A DNA stretch of 64,000 nucleotides. Source: CAZCPB01 sp044223975 (lineage in GTDB: Bacteria; Planctomycetota; Phycisphaerae; Phycisphaerales; UBA1924). The stretch covers positions 152,913-216,912 of the forward strand of contig JBGALI010000006.1 in the NCBI GenBank assembly GCA_044223975.1, given 5' to 3'. The notes beneath the pieces are model-generated. The model did not search any database. It had not been told where the DNA came from and saw only the letters and a program-made list of their open reading frames with translations. Positions 41,921 through 49,884 of the stretch are shown here, piece by piece; position 1 is the stretch's first letter; each line of letters begins with the position of its first letter. The position numbers and the translations under genes were made by a program.

Positions 41921-41953
41921 GTCCCCATTGCCCCTCCTCCGTACAATCGCCGC

Positions 41954-43885
41954 GTGCCCGGCCCCGCCCGCATCAAGCCGCTCTCCACGCTCGTCGCCTC
42001 GCAGATCGCGGCGGGTGAAGTTGTCGAGCGCCCGGCCTCGGTCGTCAAGGAACTGGTCGAGAACTCCCTGGACGCGGGCGCCACGCGGATCATCGTGGAC
42101 CTTGAAGTGGGAGGCACCGAGCTTGTCCGCGTCACCGACGATGGTCGCGGCATCGAGCCCGAAGATCTGCCCCTCGCCCTGGCGCCCCACGCCACCAGCA
42201 AGATCGAAACCGCCGAAGACCTCGACCGCATCGGCACGCTCGGCTTCCGCGGCGAGGCCTTGGCCTCGATCGCTTCGGTCTCGCGCCTGAGCCTCCGCTC
42301 GCGCACGCCCTCGCGCTCCGAAGCGTTCATACTCGAAGCCGAAGGAGAGCGCATCGCGGCGCCGCGCCCCGATGCGGGCCCGATCGGCACCAGCGTGACC
42401 TGCCGCACGCTCTTCTTCAACACGCCCGCGCGCCGCAAGTTTCTGCGCACGGTCACCACCGAGCAGACACGCTGCCTCGATGTCGTCCGCGAACTGGCGA
42501 TGGCCCATCCGGCGGTGGCCTTTCAGGCATCGTGCGACGGGCGCATCGTCATCGATCTGCCCCCGGCCAACTCGCCGCGCGAGCGTGCCGTCGCAGTCCT
42601 GGGTTCCGAGCTCGAAACGCAACTGCTCGAACTGCAGGCCGACCGCTTCGACGATGCTCGCGGCCTGACACTCTGGGGCCTGGCCGGCCTCCCCTCGATC
42701 GCCCGCGGCAGCAACAAGGGCCAGCACATCTTCCTCAACGGCCGCGCCATCCGCGACCGCACGGTGCAGCACGCGATCGCCGAGAGCTACCGCGGCCTCA
42801 TCGAGCCCTCGCGCTACCCCACGATCGTGCTGATGCTGGAGATGAGCCCCGAGGGTGTCGACGTCAACGTCCACCCCGCCAAGGCCGAGGTCCGCTTCCG
42901 CGATTCCTCCATGGTGCACGGCACGGTCCTGAACGCGATCCGCCGCGCCCTGCGTGCCGCGGACCTGACGCCGACGTACCAGGCCCGCGCCGAGGGGGTG
43001 CCGTTCGGCGCAGGCAACAGTCCTTCGTTCGGCGCCGCTGCCACCTTGAACGGCGGTGGGGGAGGTGCGCCGGTCAGGTCCGGACTCTCGGCGCCGATCC
43101 CCGTTGTGAATGCCCAGGCCTTTGCCGACTTCTTCAAGCGAGCCGCGCCGACGCAGGGACCCATCAGCTACGACGATCTCAGGCGCACGATCGCGGAAGC
43201 AGACGGTGCATCGGCAGACCGATTGTCCGGTGGCGGGGGTTCACCCGGCGATCTGTCGCCCGTACCCCCCGCCAACTTTGAGCCCCCGCTGGTTTCTCAG
43301 CCGCGCCCCGCGACGCGGTTGCTGCAGGTGCACAACAGCTTCGTCGTGACGCAGGACGAGCAGGGCGTGGTGATCGTCGACCAGCACGCGCTGCACGAGC
43401 GGGCCATGTTCGAGCACCTGATGGCCCGCGTGCTGGCGGGCCCGCTCGAGAGCCAGCGCCTGCTCACGCCCAGCATCGTGCCGTGCTCTGCCGCGCAGCT
43501 TGCCCGCCTCGACGACCTGCGCCCGCTGCTCACACGCATCGGCATCGAGATCGAGCCGATGGGCCCCAGGTCGCTGGGCATCTACGCCTTCGCCACGTTC
43601 CTTTTCGAGCGCAGCGTCGACCCGGTCGAGTTCATGGCCGACCTCCTGGACCGTTCCGAGGCCGAGGACTTCGCGCCCGGCTCCGAGCAGGCCCTGCGCG
43701 ATGTGCTCGACATGATGGCCTGCAAGGCCGCGGTGAAGGCCGGCGACAAGCTCAGCGAGGGCGAGCTCGGCGCCCTGCTTGACCTCCGCGACAGCGTCGA
43801 ACGCTCCAGCAACTGCCCGCACGGCAGGCCGACGTCGGTGCGCCTCACGATCAAGGAACTGGAGCGGATGTTCGGGCGGTCATGA
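41954..43885 (+). CDS. mutL: DNA mismatch repair protein MutL, endonuclease type
   Basis: The 643-residue protein has the GHKL ATPase N terminus (IAAGEVVERPASVVKELVEN, TDDGRGIEPEDL, GFRGEALASI) and a C-terminal dimerisation domain with the metal-dependent endonuclease motif DQHALHERAMFE (from residue 476), plus the ACKAAVKAGD and CPHGRPT sites. That motif marks nicking MutL of bacteria lacking MutH. A variable linker covers about 340-430. The start is a GTG at 41954. An upstream frame passes through the inverted repeat and is not coding. MutS is not in the window. Confidence 0.97.
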   Translation: MPGPARIKPLSTLVASQIAAGEVVERPASVVKELVENSLDAGATRIIVDLEVGGTELVRVTDDGRGIEPEDLPLALAPHATSKIETAEDLDRIGTLGFRGEALASIASVSRLSLRSRTPSRSEAFILEAEGERIAAPRPDAGPIGTSVTCRTLFFNTPARRKFLRTVTTEQTRCLDVVRELAMAHPAVAFQASCDGRIVIDLPPANSPRERAVAVLGSELETQLLELQADRFDDARGLTLWGLAGLPSIARGSNKGQHIFLNGRAIRDRTVQHAIAESYRGLIEPSRYPTIVLMLEMSPEGVDVNVHPAKAEVRFRDSSMVHGTVLNAIRRALRAADLTPTYQARAEGVPFGAGNSPSFGAAATLNGGGGGAPVRSGLSAPIPVVNAQAFADFFKRAAPTQGPISYDDLRRTIAEADGASADRLSGGGGSPGDLSPVPPANFEPPLVSQPRPATRLLQVHNSFVVTQDEQGVVIVDQHALHERAMFEHLMARVLAGPLESQRLLTPSIVPCSAAQLARLDDLRPLLTRIGIEIEPMGPRSLGIYAFATFLFERSVDPVEFMADLLDRSEAEDFAPGSEQALRDVLDMMACKAAVKAGDKLSEGELGALLDLRDSVERSSNCPHGRPTSVRLTIKELERMFGRS

Positions 43886-44018
43886 TTGATCCCCCTCCGC
43901 CTCTGCGGAGGGGGTGGCCGAGTCCGCGAGGCCGGGGGAGGCCGCGGATGGCGTGGCTTTGTTGCGAGCGGCTGCCTGCTTTCTCATTGCGGTGCATCTC
44001 AACTCACGGAGAATCCCC

Positions 44019-44837
44019 GTGACCACGCCCATCACGCGCCGTCATTGCCTCGCCACGTTGCCGCTTCTGTCGGGTGCCGCGGCTCTCGCTTCGCCTGCGC
44101 GAGTGCTGGTGCAGCCGACCGACTCCCGCGCGACAGGCCCTTCGGACTCCTTCCCCGCCCAGGATCCCGCCCTCGCCCTCGAAATCGTCGGCGCCTCTCA
44201 CCGCGACATCGACCGCGTCGCCGCGCTTTTGAAGGACGCCCCGCGCCTGGCCAACGCCACCTGGGACTGGGGCTTCGGCGACTGGGAGACCGCGCTCGGC
44301 GCCGCCTCGCACACCGGCCGCCGCCAGATCGCCGCGCTCCTCATCGACCACGGCGCGCGGCCCGACATCTTCGCCTTCGCCATGCTCGGCAGGCTCGACG
44401 CTGTGAAGGCGATGATCGAAGCCCAGCCCGGCCTCGAGCGCAGCCGCGGCCCACATGGGCTCACACTGCTCCATCACGCCAAGGCCGGGGGTCCTGAGAG
44501 CGTCAAGGTCGCCGAGTACCTCGTTTCCCTCGGAGATGCCGACATCCCCGTGACCGACCTGCCACTCTCCGACGAAGACCGCCGCGCCGTGATCGGCGAG
44601 TATTCCTACGGCCCACGCGCCGATCAGCGATTCAAGGTCTTCGCACGCGAGCGAGACAACGCAATGATGCTCCAGCGCGCCGACGGCAACGCCATCATCC
44701 TGCGCTACCAAGGCGATCTTGCCTTTAACCCCGCCGGCGCGCCCGAAGTGCGCATCGCGTTCACGAACGAGAGCGGCTTTGCGGCGAGCGTGACGATTAC
44801 GTCGCCGGCGCCGGTGATCGTGGCTCGGCGCGTGTGA
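44019..44837 (+). CDS. Tat-type exported ankyrin-like repeat protein
   Basis: The 272-residue product starts at a GTG at 44019 with GGAGA seven bases upstream. The N terminus ITRRHCLATLPLLSGAAALA contains twin Arg and resembles a Tat signal. After it come helix pairs of ankyrin type (RRQIAALLIDHGARPDIFAF, LDAVKAMIEAQPGLERSR, PHGLTLLHHAKAGG). The last 90 residues form a beta-rich segment. Ankyrin repeats bind proteins, but no partner is evident. It lies 133 bases after mutL and faces pgk. Confidence 0.78.
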   Translation: MTTPITRRHCLATLPLLSGAAALASPARVLVQPTDSRATGPSDSFPAQDPALALEIVGASHRDIDRVAALLKDAPRLANATWDWGFGDWETALGAASHTGRRQIAALLIDHGARPDIFAFAMLGRLDAVKAMIEAQPGLERSRGPHGLTLLHHAKAGGPESVKVAEYLVSLGDADIPVTDLPLSDEDRRAVIGEYSYGPRADQRFKVFARERDNAMMLQRADGNAIILRYQGDLAFNPAGAPEVRIAFTNESGFAASVTITSPAPVIVARRV

Positions 44838-44953
44838 TACACGAAGAGTGCGACGAACCCGCCACTTTCCCCGAGCAGATTTCAAGCCTTGCCACCCGCC
44901 CTCCGGCGGCATGGCCATCGCTTGCGCGTCGGGCTCGTCCAGCCCGGTAACGC

Positions 44954-46153
44954 TCACGCGTTGTCCAGCACATCCACGCTCTCGAACTTCTTCCCCTCGA
45001 GCATCTCCAGGCTCGCCCCGCCGCCCGTCGAGACGTGCGACATCTTGTCGGCGAGTCCGAACTTCTCGACTGCCGCGGCAGAGTCACCGCCGCCGACGAT
45101 GCTCACCGCGCCCGCCCTGGTCGCGTCGGCGATCGCCTCGGCCACCTTTTTGGTCCCCGTGGCGAACGCGCTCCACTCGAACACGCCCATCGGGCCGTTC
45201 CACACGATGGTCTTGGCCTTGCGCAGTGCCGCGCCGTAGGCCGTCTGAGTCGCCGGGCCGATGTCCAGGCCCATGTAGCCGTCCTTGATCGCGCCCTCAA
45301 ACGTCTCGGGCCTGGCGTTCTCGCTGAACTCGGTGGCGCAGACGTGGTCCGTGGGCAGCAGCAGCTCGGCCTTGAGCTTCGCGGCAAGGTCCAGCGTGCG
45401 CTTCGCGTCATCAAGCCGGTCGGTCTCAACCTTGCTCGTGCCGACCTTCTTGCCCAGCGCCGCCAGGAACGTGTACGCCATCGCGCCGCCGACGATCACC
45501 TGGCTGGCCTTGGGGAGCAGGTTCTCGATCGCAGCCATCTTGTCGGAGACCTTGGCGCCGCCCAGCACCACGACGAACGGCTTGGCGGGGTGGGCCAACG
45601 CCTCGCTGAGGTACTTGATCTCCTTCTCGACCAGGAAGCCGCTGACCTTCGGGCCCTTCACGGCCTTGGGCACCGCGACCATCGACGCGTCGGGGCGGTG
45701 GCAGGTGCCGAAGGCGTCGTTGCAGTACACGTCCGCGTACGCCGCGAGCTTGGCGGCGAACGCCGGGTCACCCTTCTTCTCGCCCTTGTGGAAGCGGAGG
45801 TTCTCGAGCAGCACGACCTCGCCGTTCTTCATCGCCTTCACGGCTGCCGCGGCGGTGTCGTCGGTGCAGTCCTGCGACGGGAACGCGACCGGCTTGCCGA
45901 GCAGTTCGGAAAGTTTCTTGGCGCAGGGCGCCAGCGAGTCCTCGGCCTGGTAGCCCTTGCCCTCAGGGCGGCCCAGGTGCGAGCACAGGATGGCCCGCCC
46001 GCCGCGGTCGATGACTGACTTGATCGTGGGGATCGCGCTCCGGATGCGCCGGTCGTCGGTGATACGCCCGTCCTCGATCGGCACGTTGAAGTCGACGCGA
46101 ACCAGGACGCGCTTGCCCGCGACGTCGACGGACTGGATGTTCTTCTTGGCCAT
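44954..46153 (-). CDS. pgk: Phosphoglycerate kinase
   Basis: Pgk makes ATP from 1,3-bisphosphoglycerate in glycolysis. The 399-residue protein has RVDFNVPIEDG near residue 20, ILCSHLGRPEG (substrate His-Arg), LLENLRFHKGEKKGD, and the nucleotide-binding C-terminal end with VSIVGGGDSAAAV and HVSTGGGASLEMLEG. All substrate-binding Arg positions I could follow are present. The start is the ATG at 46153. It is immediately downstream of atpH on the same strand, where atpA normally occurs, with a 141-base gap. Confidence 0.97.
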   Translation of the reverse strand: MAKKNIQSVDVAGKRVLVRVDFNVPIEDGRITDDRRIRSAIPTIKSVIDRGGRAILCSHLGRPEGKGYQAEDSLAPCAKKLSELLGKPVAFPSQDCTDDTAAAAVKAMKNGEVVLLENLRFHKGEKKGDPAFAAKLAAYADVYCNDAFGTCHRPDASMVAVPKAVKGPKVSGFLVEKEIKYLSEALAHPAKPFVVVLGGAKVSDKMAAIENLLPKASQVIVGGAMAYTFLAALGKKVGTSKVETDRLDDAKRTLDLAAKLKAELLLPTDHVCATEFSENARPETFEGAIKDGYMGLDIGPATQTAYGAALRKAKTIVWNGPMGVFEWSAFATGTKKVAEAIADATRAGAVSIVGGGDSAAAVEKFGLADKMSHVSTGGGASLEMLEGKKFESVDVLDNA

Positions 46154-46294
46154 GGTGTGTCTCCCTGTGAATCGAAAGCGTAGAACGCTCGCGAGCGGGG
46201 GAGACGCGGACCGAGGTTCTTCACAGGCCGCGGCGGGGGGAAAACCACGGGATGAGCGCGAGATCAAAGGGAACGCCCGGTGATCGGGCGCGCC

Positions 46295-46915
46295 TTACCC
46301 CTCGATCACCTTGTCGATCCGCGAGCGCAGATCCGAGATGCCGCTGGTGTTGAGCTGGTCCTTGAGCCGGCGCAGGCGCGTCGCCAGCGACGCGTCGACG
46401 AGCTGGTCGCCGATGCGGAACTTCACGCCGCCGATCATGGCGCTGTCGGTGTAGGGGTGGACGATCACTTCCTTGTTCAGCGTGGCGCCCAGGCGCTCGC
46501 GCACGAGGCGGACCTCGTCCTGGCCCATGGGCGCCGCGGTGAAGACGTCGACCTCGACGCGCCCGAACCGCTCCTGCACCAGCGCATCAAAGGCACCGAC
46601 GATGGGGACCAGGTGCGAGAGGCGGCCCTTGCGGTTGAGCAGGAGCAGGAACCGGAGCGTGAGCGGGGTTACGGCGTTCCCGAGGATGCGCCGCAGCGAC
46701 TCGTCGCGGTCCTTGGCCGCCACCACGCGCGAGGCCAGAAACTCGTTGAACTTCGCGTCGCCGCGCGCGATCTCCAGGATGTCCTCGAGCTCGCTGAGTA
46801 CGGCCTCGATGGTCGGGCGTCCGCCCTCGGCCTCGGCAAGGTCGAGGAGGCCGCGGGCGTAGACCGAGGCGAGCGCATCAGGCTGGGTGTCGATGAGGGG
46901 CACGGAAGACTCCAA
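46295..46915 (-). CDS. atpH: ATP synthase delta subunit (F1)
   Basis: The 206-residue protein is the OSCP/delta type: an N-terminal six-helix domain (about 10-115, including LLDLAEAEGGRPTIEAVLSE and RFLLLLNRKGRLSHLVPI) and a C-terminal part with TVHPYTD-like VHPYTDSAMIGGVKFRIGDQ (157-176), a family hallmark. It joins F1 to the b stalk. It is the last gene of the F0 block, and atpA does not follow, so F1 genes must be elsewhere. Confidence 0.92.
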   Translation of the reverse strand: MESSVPLIDTQPDALASVYARGLLDLAEAEGGRPTIEAVLSELEDILEIARGDAKFNEFLASRVVAAKDRDESLRRILGNAVTPLTLRFLLLLNRKGRLSHLVPIVGAFDALVQERFGRVEVDVFTAAPMGQDEVRLVRERLGATLNKEVIVHPYTDSAMIGGVKFRIGDQLVDASLATRLRRLKDQLNTSGISDLRSRIDKVIEG

Positions 46916-46953
46916 GGCGCGGCCGAGATTCGCGGGGGCGGCCGCGGAACGGT

Positions 46954-47547
46954 TCAGTTGCGGGCGGACTGGAGCTGGCGGAGCGACTCTTCGACGAGCT
47001 GGCGCTGGTCCTCGGGGCGGATCTCGCGCCGCAGGATCTTGCTGGCGACGGCGGTGGCCAGGCTAGTGGCCTCGGAGTAGATCTCGGCGATCGCGGCACG
47101 CTTGGCGGCCTCGATGTCGCGGGTGGCCCGCTCGCGGAGGGCGCCGAGTTCCTGGTCGGCCTTGGCCTTGAGGCCTGCCGCGAGGGCCAGCTGCTCGGTC
47201 TTGGTCTGCTCGAGCATCTTCTGGGCCTCGGCCCGGGCCTGGGCAAGGCTTTTCTGGTACTGGTCGAGGGCTTCCTTGGCCTCGCGCCGGGCCTGCTCTG
47301 CCGCGGCGATCTCGCCCTTGATCTTGTCGGCCCGCTCGTCGAGGGCGCGGGTGATGACGGGCCAGACCTTCGTGGCCAGCACGCCGAAGACCAGCGCGAA
47401 GACCACGAGGGCCGTCACGGAGGTGGCGACGCCCTGCTTGGTGCTGGCGATCGCGCCCTGCTTGTCGTGCTCCTCGGCGGCGAGGGCCAGAAGCGGGGCG
47501 GCGGTGGCGGCGAGGAAGAACGCGCTGGTGCGGAGTCGGGCCAACAT
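46954..47547 (-). CDS. atpF: ATP synthase b subunit with signal-like N terminus
   Basis: The 197-residue b subunit has a second hydrophobic segment (42-59, TSVTALVVFALVFGVLAT) followed by a long charged coiled coil (about 66-165) that forms the peripheral stalk. Before it lies a separate hydrophobic N terminus (6-23, RTSAFFLAATAAPLLALA) ending in ALA-AEE, resembling a cleaved signal peptide. Typical b subunits have only one span. The gene lies between atpE and atpH. Confidence 0.93.
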   Translation of the reverse strand: MLARLRTSAFFLAATAAPLLALAAEEHDKQGAIASTKQGVATSVTALVVFALVFGVLATKVWPVITRALDERADKIKGEIAAAEQARREAKEALDQYQKSLAQARAEAQKMLEQTKTEQLALAAGLKAKADQELGALRERATRDIEAAKRAAIAEIYSEATSLATAVASKILRREIRPEDQRQLVEESLRQLQSARN

Positions 47548-47637
47548 CGATGCTCTCCAGGTCGGAACTCAGAGGACCGTGCGCGGGCGGGATGCAAACC
47601 GGTCGCCGCCCGCTTGGGCGACGACCGGGGAACGGAC

Positions 47638-47937
47638 TTACTTGGCGCCGAAGCCGGCGAAGACCGCGAACAGGGTCGCACCTTCGATGAGGGCGGCCGC
47701 GAGGATCATGTTGATCTGGATCTTGCCGGTCGCCTCGGGCTGGCGGGCGATCGCCTCGACCGCGCCCTTGCCGACCAGGCCGATGCCAATGCCGCCGCCG
47801 ATCAGGGCGAGCCCGGCGCCCATGACGGCCAGACCCTTGCCGATCGAGGAGCCTTCTTCGGCGGCCGAGGCGAACGCGGGCATCGCGCCCATCGCGGCAA
47901 CCGCCAGCATCGTTGTCTTCGTGAACAGCTTGCTCAT
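47638..47937 (-). CDS. atpE: ATP synthase c subunit with signal-like N terminus
   Basis: The 99-residue protein contains the c-ring hairpin: GAGLALIGGGIGIGLVGKGA, the polar loop ARQPE and the second helix with the essential Glu85 in LIEGATLF. Absence of the Gln and Ser/Thr ligands of sodium-type rings suggests proton use. The first 26 residues (KLFTKTTMLAVAAMGAMPAF) look like a signal peptide. Start may be the first or second of two adjacent ATGs (47940/47937). GGAAAGGG lies upstream. Confidence 0.94.
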   Translation of the reverse strand: MSKLFTKTTMLAVAAMGAMPAFASAAEEGSSIGKGLAVMGAGLALIGGGIGIGLVGKGAVEAIARQPEATGKIQINMILAAALIEGATLFAVFAGFGAK

Positions 47938-48019
47938 CATTGCGAAACCCTTTCCGATCATAAAGCCCGGGTGTTCAGTCCCGCGTGGCCCTCTCGGGCA
48001 CCGCGGCGTCGGTCTGTTT

Positions 48020-48952
48020 TCACGCGTGGGCGTGCTCGTGACCGTGGGCATGGTCGTGCCCGTGCTCATGACCATGCTCGTCGTGGTGATCCATAAGCGA
48101 GATGAAAATCGTGGTGAGGAACATGAAGACGAAGGCCTGCAGGAAGGCGACGAACAGTTCGAGGAACATCAGGGCCGTCGACGCCAGCACGCTGACGATC
48201 GCGACCACGCCGTTGGTTCCCCAGCCGCCGCCTTCGAGCGCCGACGCCACCGCCCCGCCCGCGAACGAGAAGAGCGTCGCGATCAGCACGTGGCCCGCGG
48301 TCATGTTCGCAAACAAACGCAGCGCCAGCGCGAACGGCTTGATCAGGAACTGTCCCGCAGCCTCGATCGCCAGCAGCAAGAGCGCGATCGGGAACATGTA
48401 CCAGGGCAGCCCGCCCATCATGTGCTTCACGAACCCGACGGGCCCGAGCCGCACGATCGCGGCGATGTTGAACACCAGCGCGGCGATGACCGCCAGCGTG
48501 CCGGTGACCCAGATGTTCTGGGTTGCGGTGCCGCCGATCCAGTCGGTGTGCACGCCCGCGACGTGCATGATGTCGCGGATGGGCGTGAGGCCGATCAGGT
48601 TGTTGACGAGGATGAAGAAGAACACCGTCCACAGGAACGGCATCAGCTTCTCGGTCCGGTCGTGCAGCAGGGGACGGGCGACCTCTTCGCGGAGGTAGGC
48701 GCACATGACCTCGATCATGTGGGCGAAACGGTTCCGCGTCACGTACGCCTCAGAGCCCTCGCTCTTCTCGCCCGTCTTGATCTTTCCCGCCGCCCACAGC
48801 CCGACCACGATCAGGATCAGGCCCGAGAGAACGAGCACGCCCTGGTTGCCCGACCACAGCCAGTAGCCCTCGACGCTGCGCCACGCGGCACCGTTCACCA
48901 CGTGGTCGAGCGGGTCTTCGGACGCCAGGAGCAGAAAGGGTGACGCGGTCAT
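48020..48952 (-). CDS. atpB: ATP synthase a subunit with His-rich C terminus
   Basis: The 310-residue subunit a has five to six spans and the essential Arg212 in ALALRLFANMTAGHVL. The stretch FLELFVAFLQAFVFMFLTTI forms the last helices. After it the final 22 residues (289-310) contain 11 His in an HxHx pattern, a feature not needed for proton transport in known enzymes, so a metal-binding or regulatory tail is possible. The ATG overlaps the preceding gene by four bases. Confidence 0.94.
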   Translation of the reverse strand: MTASPFLLLASEDPLDHVVNGAAWRSVEGYWLWSGNQGVLVLSGLILIVVGLWAAGKIKTGEKSEGSEAYVTRNRFAHMIEVMCAYLREEVARPLLHDRTEKLMPFLWTVFFFILVNNLIGLTPIRDIMHVAGVHTDWIGGTATQNIWVTGTLAVIAALVFNIAAIVRLGPVGFVKHMMGGLPWYMFPIALLLLAIEAAGQFLIKPFALALRLFANMTAGHVLIATLFSFAGGAVASALEGGGWGTNGVVAIVSVLASTALMFLELFVAFLQAFVFMFLTTIFISLMDHHDEHGHEHGHDHAHGHEHAHA

Positions 48953-49473
48953 GCCAGTTCCCGGTGCGTTGCGTCCGCCGCCGGCGCCGCCATCTCGCGG
49001 CGACGCTCGAGCGCAGACAGGACCTTGATGGATGTGGCGGTCTCGACGATCAGCAGCAGCAGCGCGCCGGCGACGACGCCGACGAAGAGCGGACGCGAGA
49101 GCACCTCGGGCGACATCTCGCGCACCGCGTAGCAGTACCCCACCGACAGCAGCATCCGGGCCACCCCGGCCCCCATCACGAACACGCCCCAGTGGTCGCG
49201 CCCGATCTTCAGCACCGCCGGGGCCATCGTGGCCGCCGCACCGATCGCCGCGGCGATCAACACCGTCCGGAGGGTGAACGAATCAGCCCCGAGGCTGCTC
49301 GCCAGCGCCCAGGACGCCCCTGCCGCCACCACGGTGGCGATGAGCATGGTCAGCCCATAGGCCGAACGCGGGACCGAGATGGATGAAGCGGTGTTCAATC
49401 GAGGGGTGAAAATAAGGGTACAAGGATAGTCCGCCGGGGCGCGCCCGGCGAGCGCCGCGACGCCCGACCGCAC
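48949..49473 (-). CDS. AtpI-like small membrane protein in the ATP synthase block
   Basis: Up to 174 residues with about four spans (TMLIATVVAAGASWALASSL, TVLIAAAIGAAATMAPAVL, WGVFVMGAGVARMLLSV and VGVVAGALLLLIVETAT), similar in layout to AtpI/ATP synthase I proteins encoded ahead of atpB. The first 25-42 residues are Arg/Pro/Gly-rich and may not be translated. The GTG at 49473, a TTG at 49398 or the ATG at 49347 are possible starts. The gene overlaps atpB by four bases, so it is translationally coupled. Confidence 0.78.
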   Translation of the reverse strand: MRSGVAALAGRAPADYPCTLIFTPRLNTASSISVPRSAYGLTMLIATVVAAGASWALASSLGADSFTLRTVLIAAAIGAAATMAPAVLKIGRDHWGVFVMGAGVARMLLSVGYCYAVREMSPEVLSRPLFVGVVAGALLLLIVETATSIKVLSALERRREMAAPAADATHRELA

Positions 49474-49485
49474 CCGGATCTCACC

Positions 49486-49884
49486 CTAGCGGAAGCCTGA
49501 TCCGCCGGAGCGACGCCGCTCCTGTTCCTTCTTCTCATCCGCCATGGTCTTGCGGATGATTCGGACGAGAGCGATCGTGAACCCCACCACGAGCCCGATG
49601 AGGCTGTACCTCGTTCCCGTGTGCTGCCAGCGGTCGGCAAAGTAGCCTGCCAGGGCGCACCCGATGATCGTGAACATAAAGTCCAAGGCCACGCCCCAGG
49701 CCTTGCTCATGTCCGACAACCCGGAGCCCTCTCCGTCCTTGGCCTTGGATGGATCGGAGACCGGCTTCCGAAGCAGCTCCGGCATGGGCGGTGGTTCGAG
49801 GGACGCGAAGCGCTCGGTGACCTCGGACTCCGCCTGGGGTTCGTCCGCTCGCTCCGGGTGCTTGCCGTCCATGGAATCGCTCAC
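49486..49884 (-). CDS. atpZ: AtpZ/AtpI-type F0 accessory protein
   Basis: The 132-residue product has a hydrophilic N-terminal half and two membrane helices (about 66-83 and 92-109: KAWGVALDFMFTIIGCALAG, GLVVGFTIALVRIIRKTM), the form of AtpZ/putative F0F1 subunit proteins. These are thought to help c-ring assembly or move Mg/Ca. Its ATG overlaps the alaS stop by four bases. The next gene begins 12 bases downstream. The order atpZ-(atpI)-atpB-E-F-H is typical of F0 operons. Confidence 0.85.
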   Translation of the reverse strand: MSDSMDGKHPERADEPQAESEVTERFASLEPPPMPELLRKPVSDPSKAKDGEGSGLSDMSKAWGVALDFMFTIIGCALAGYFADRWQHTGTRYSLIGLVVGFTIALVRIIRKTMADEKKEQERRRSGGSGFR

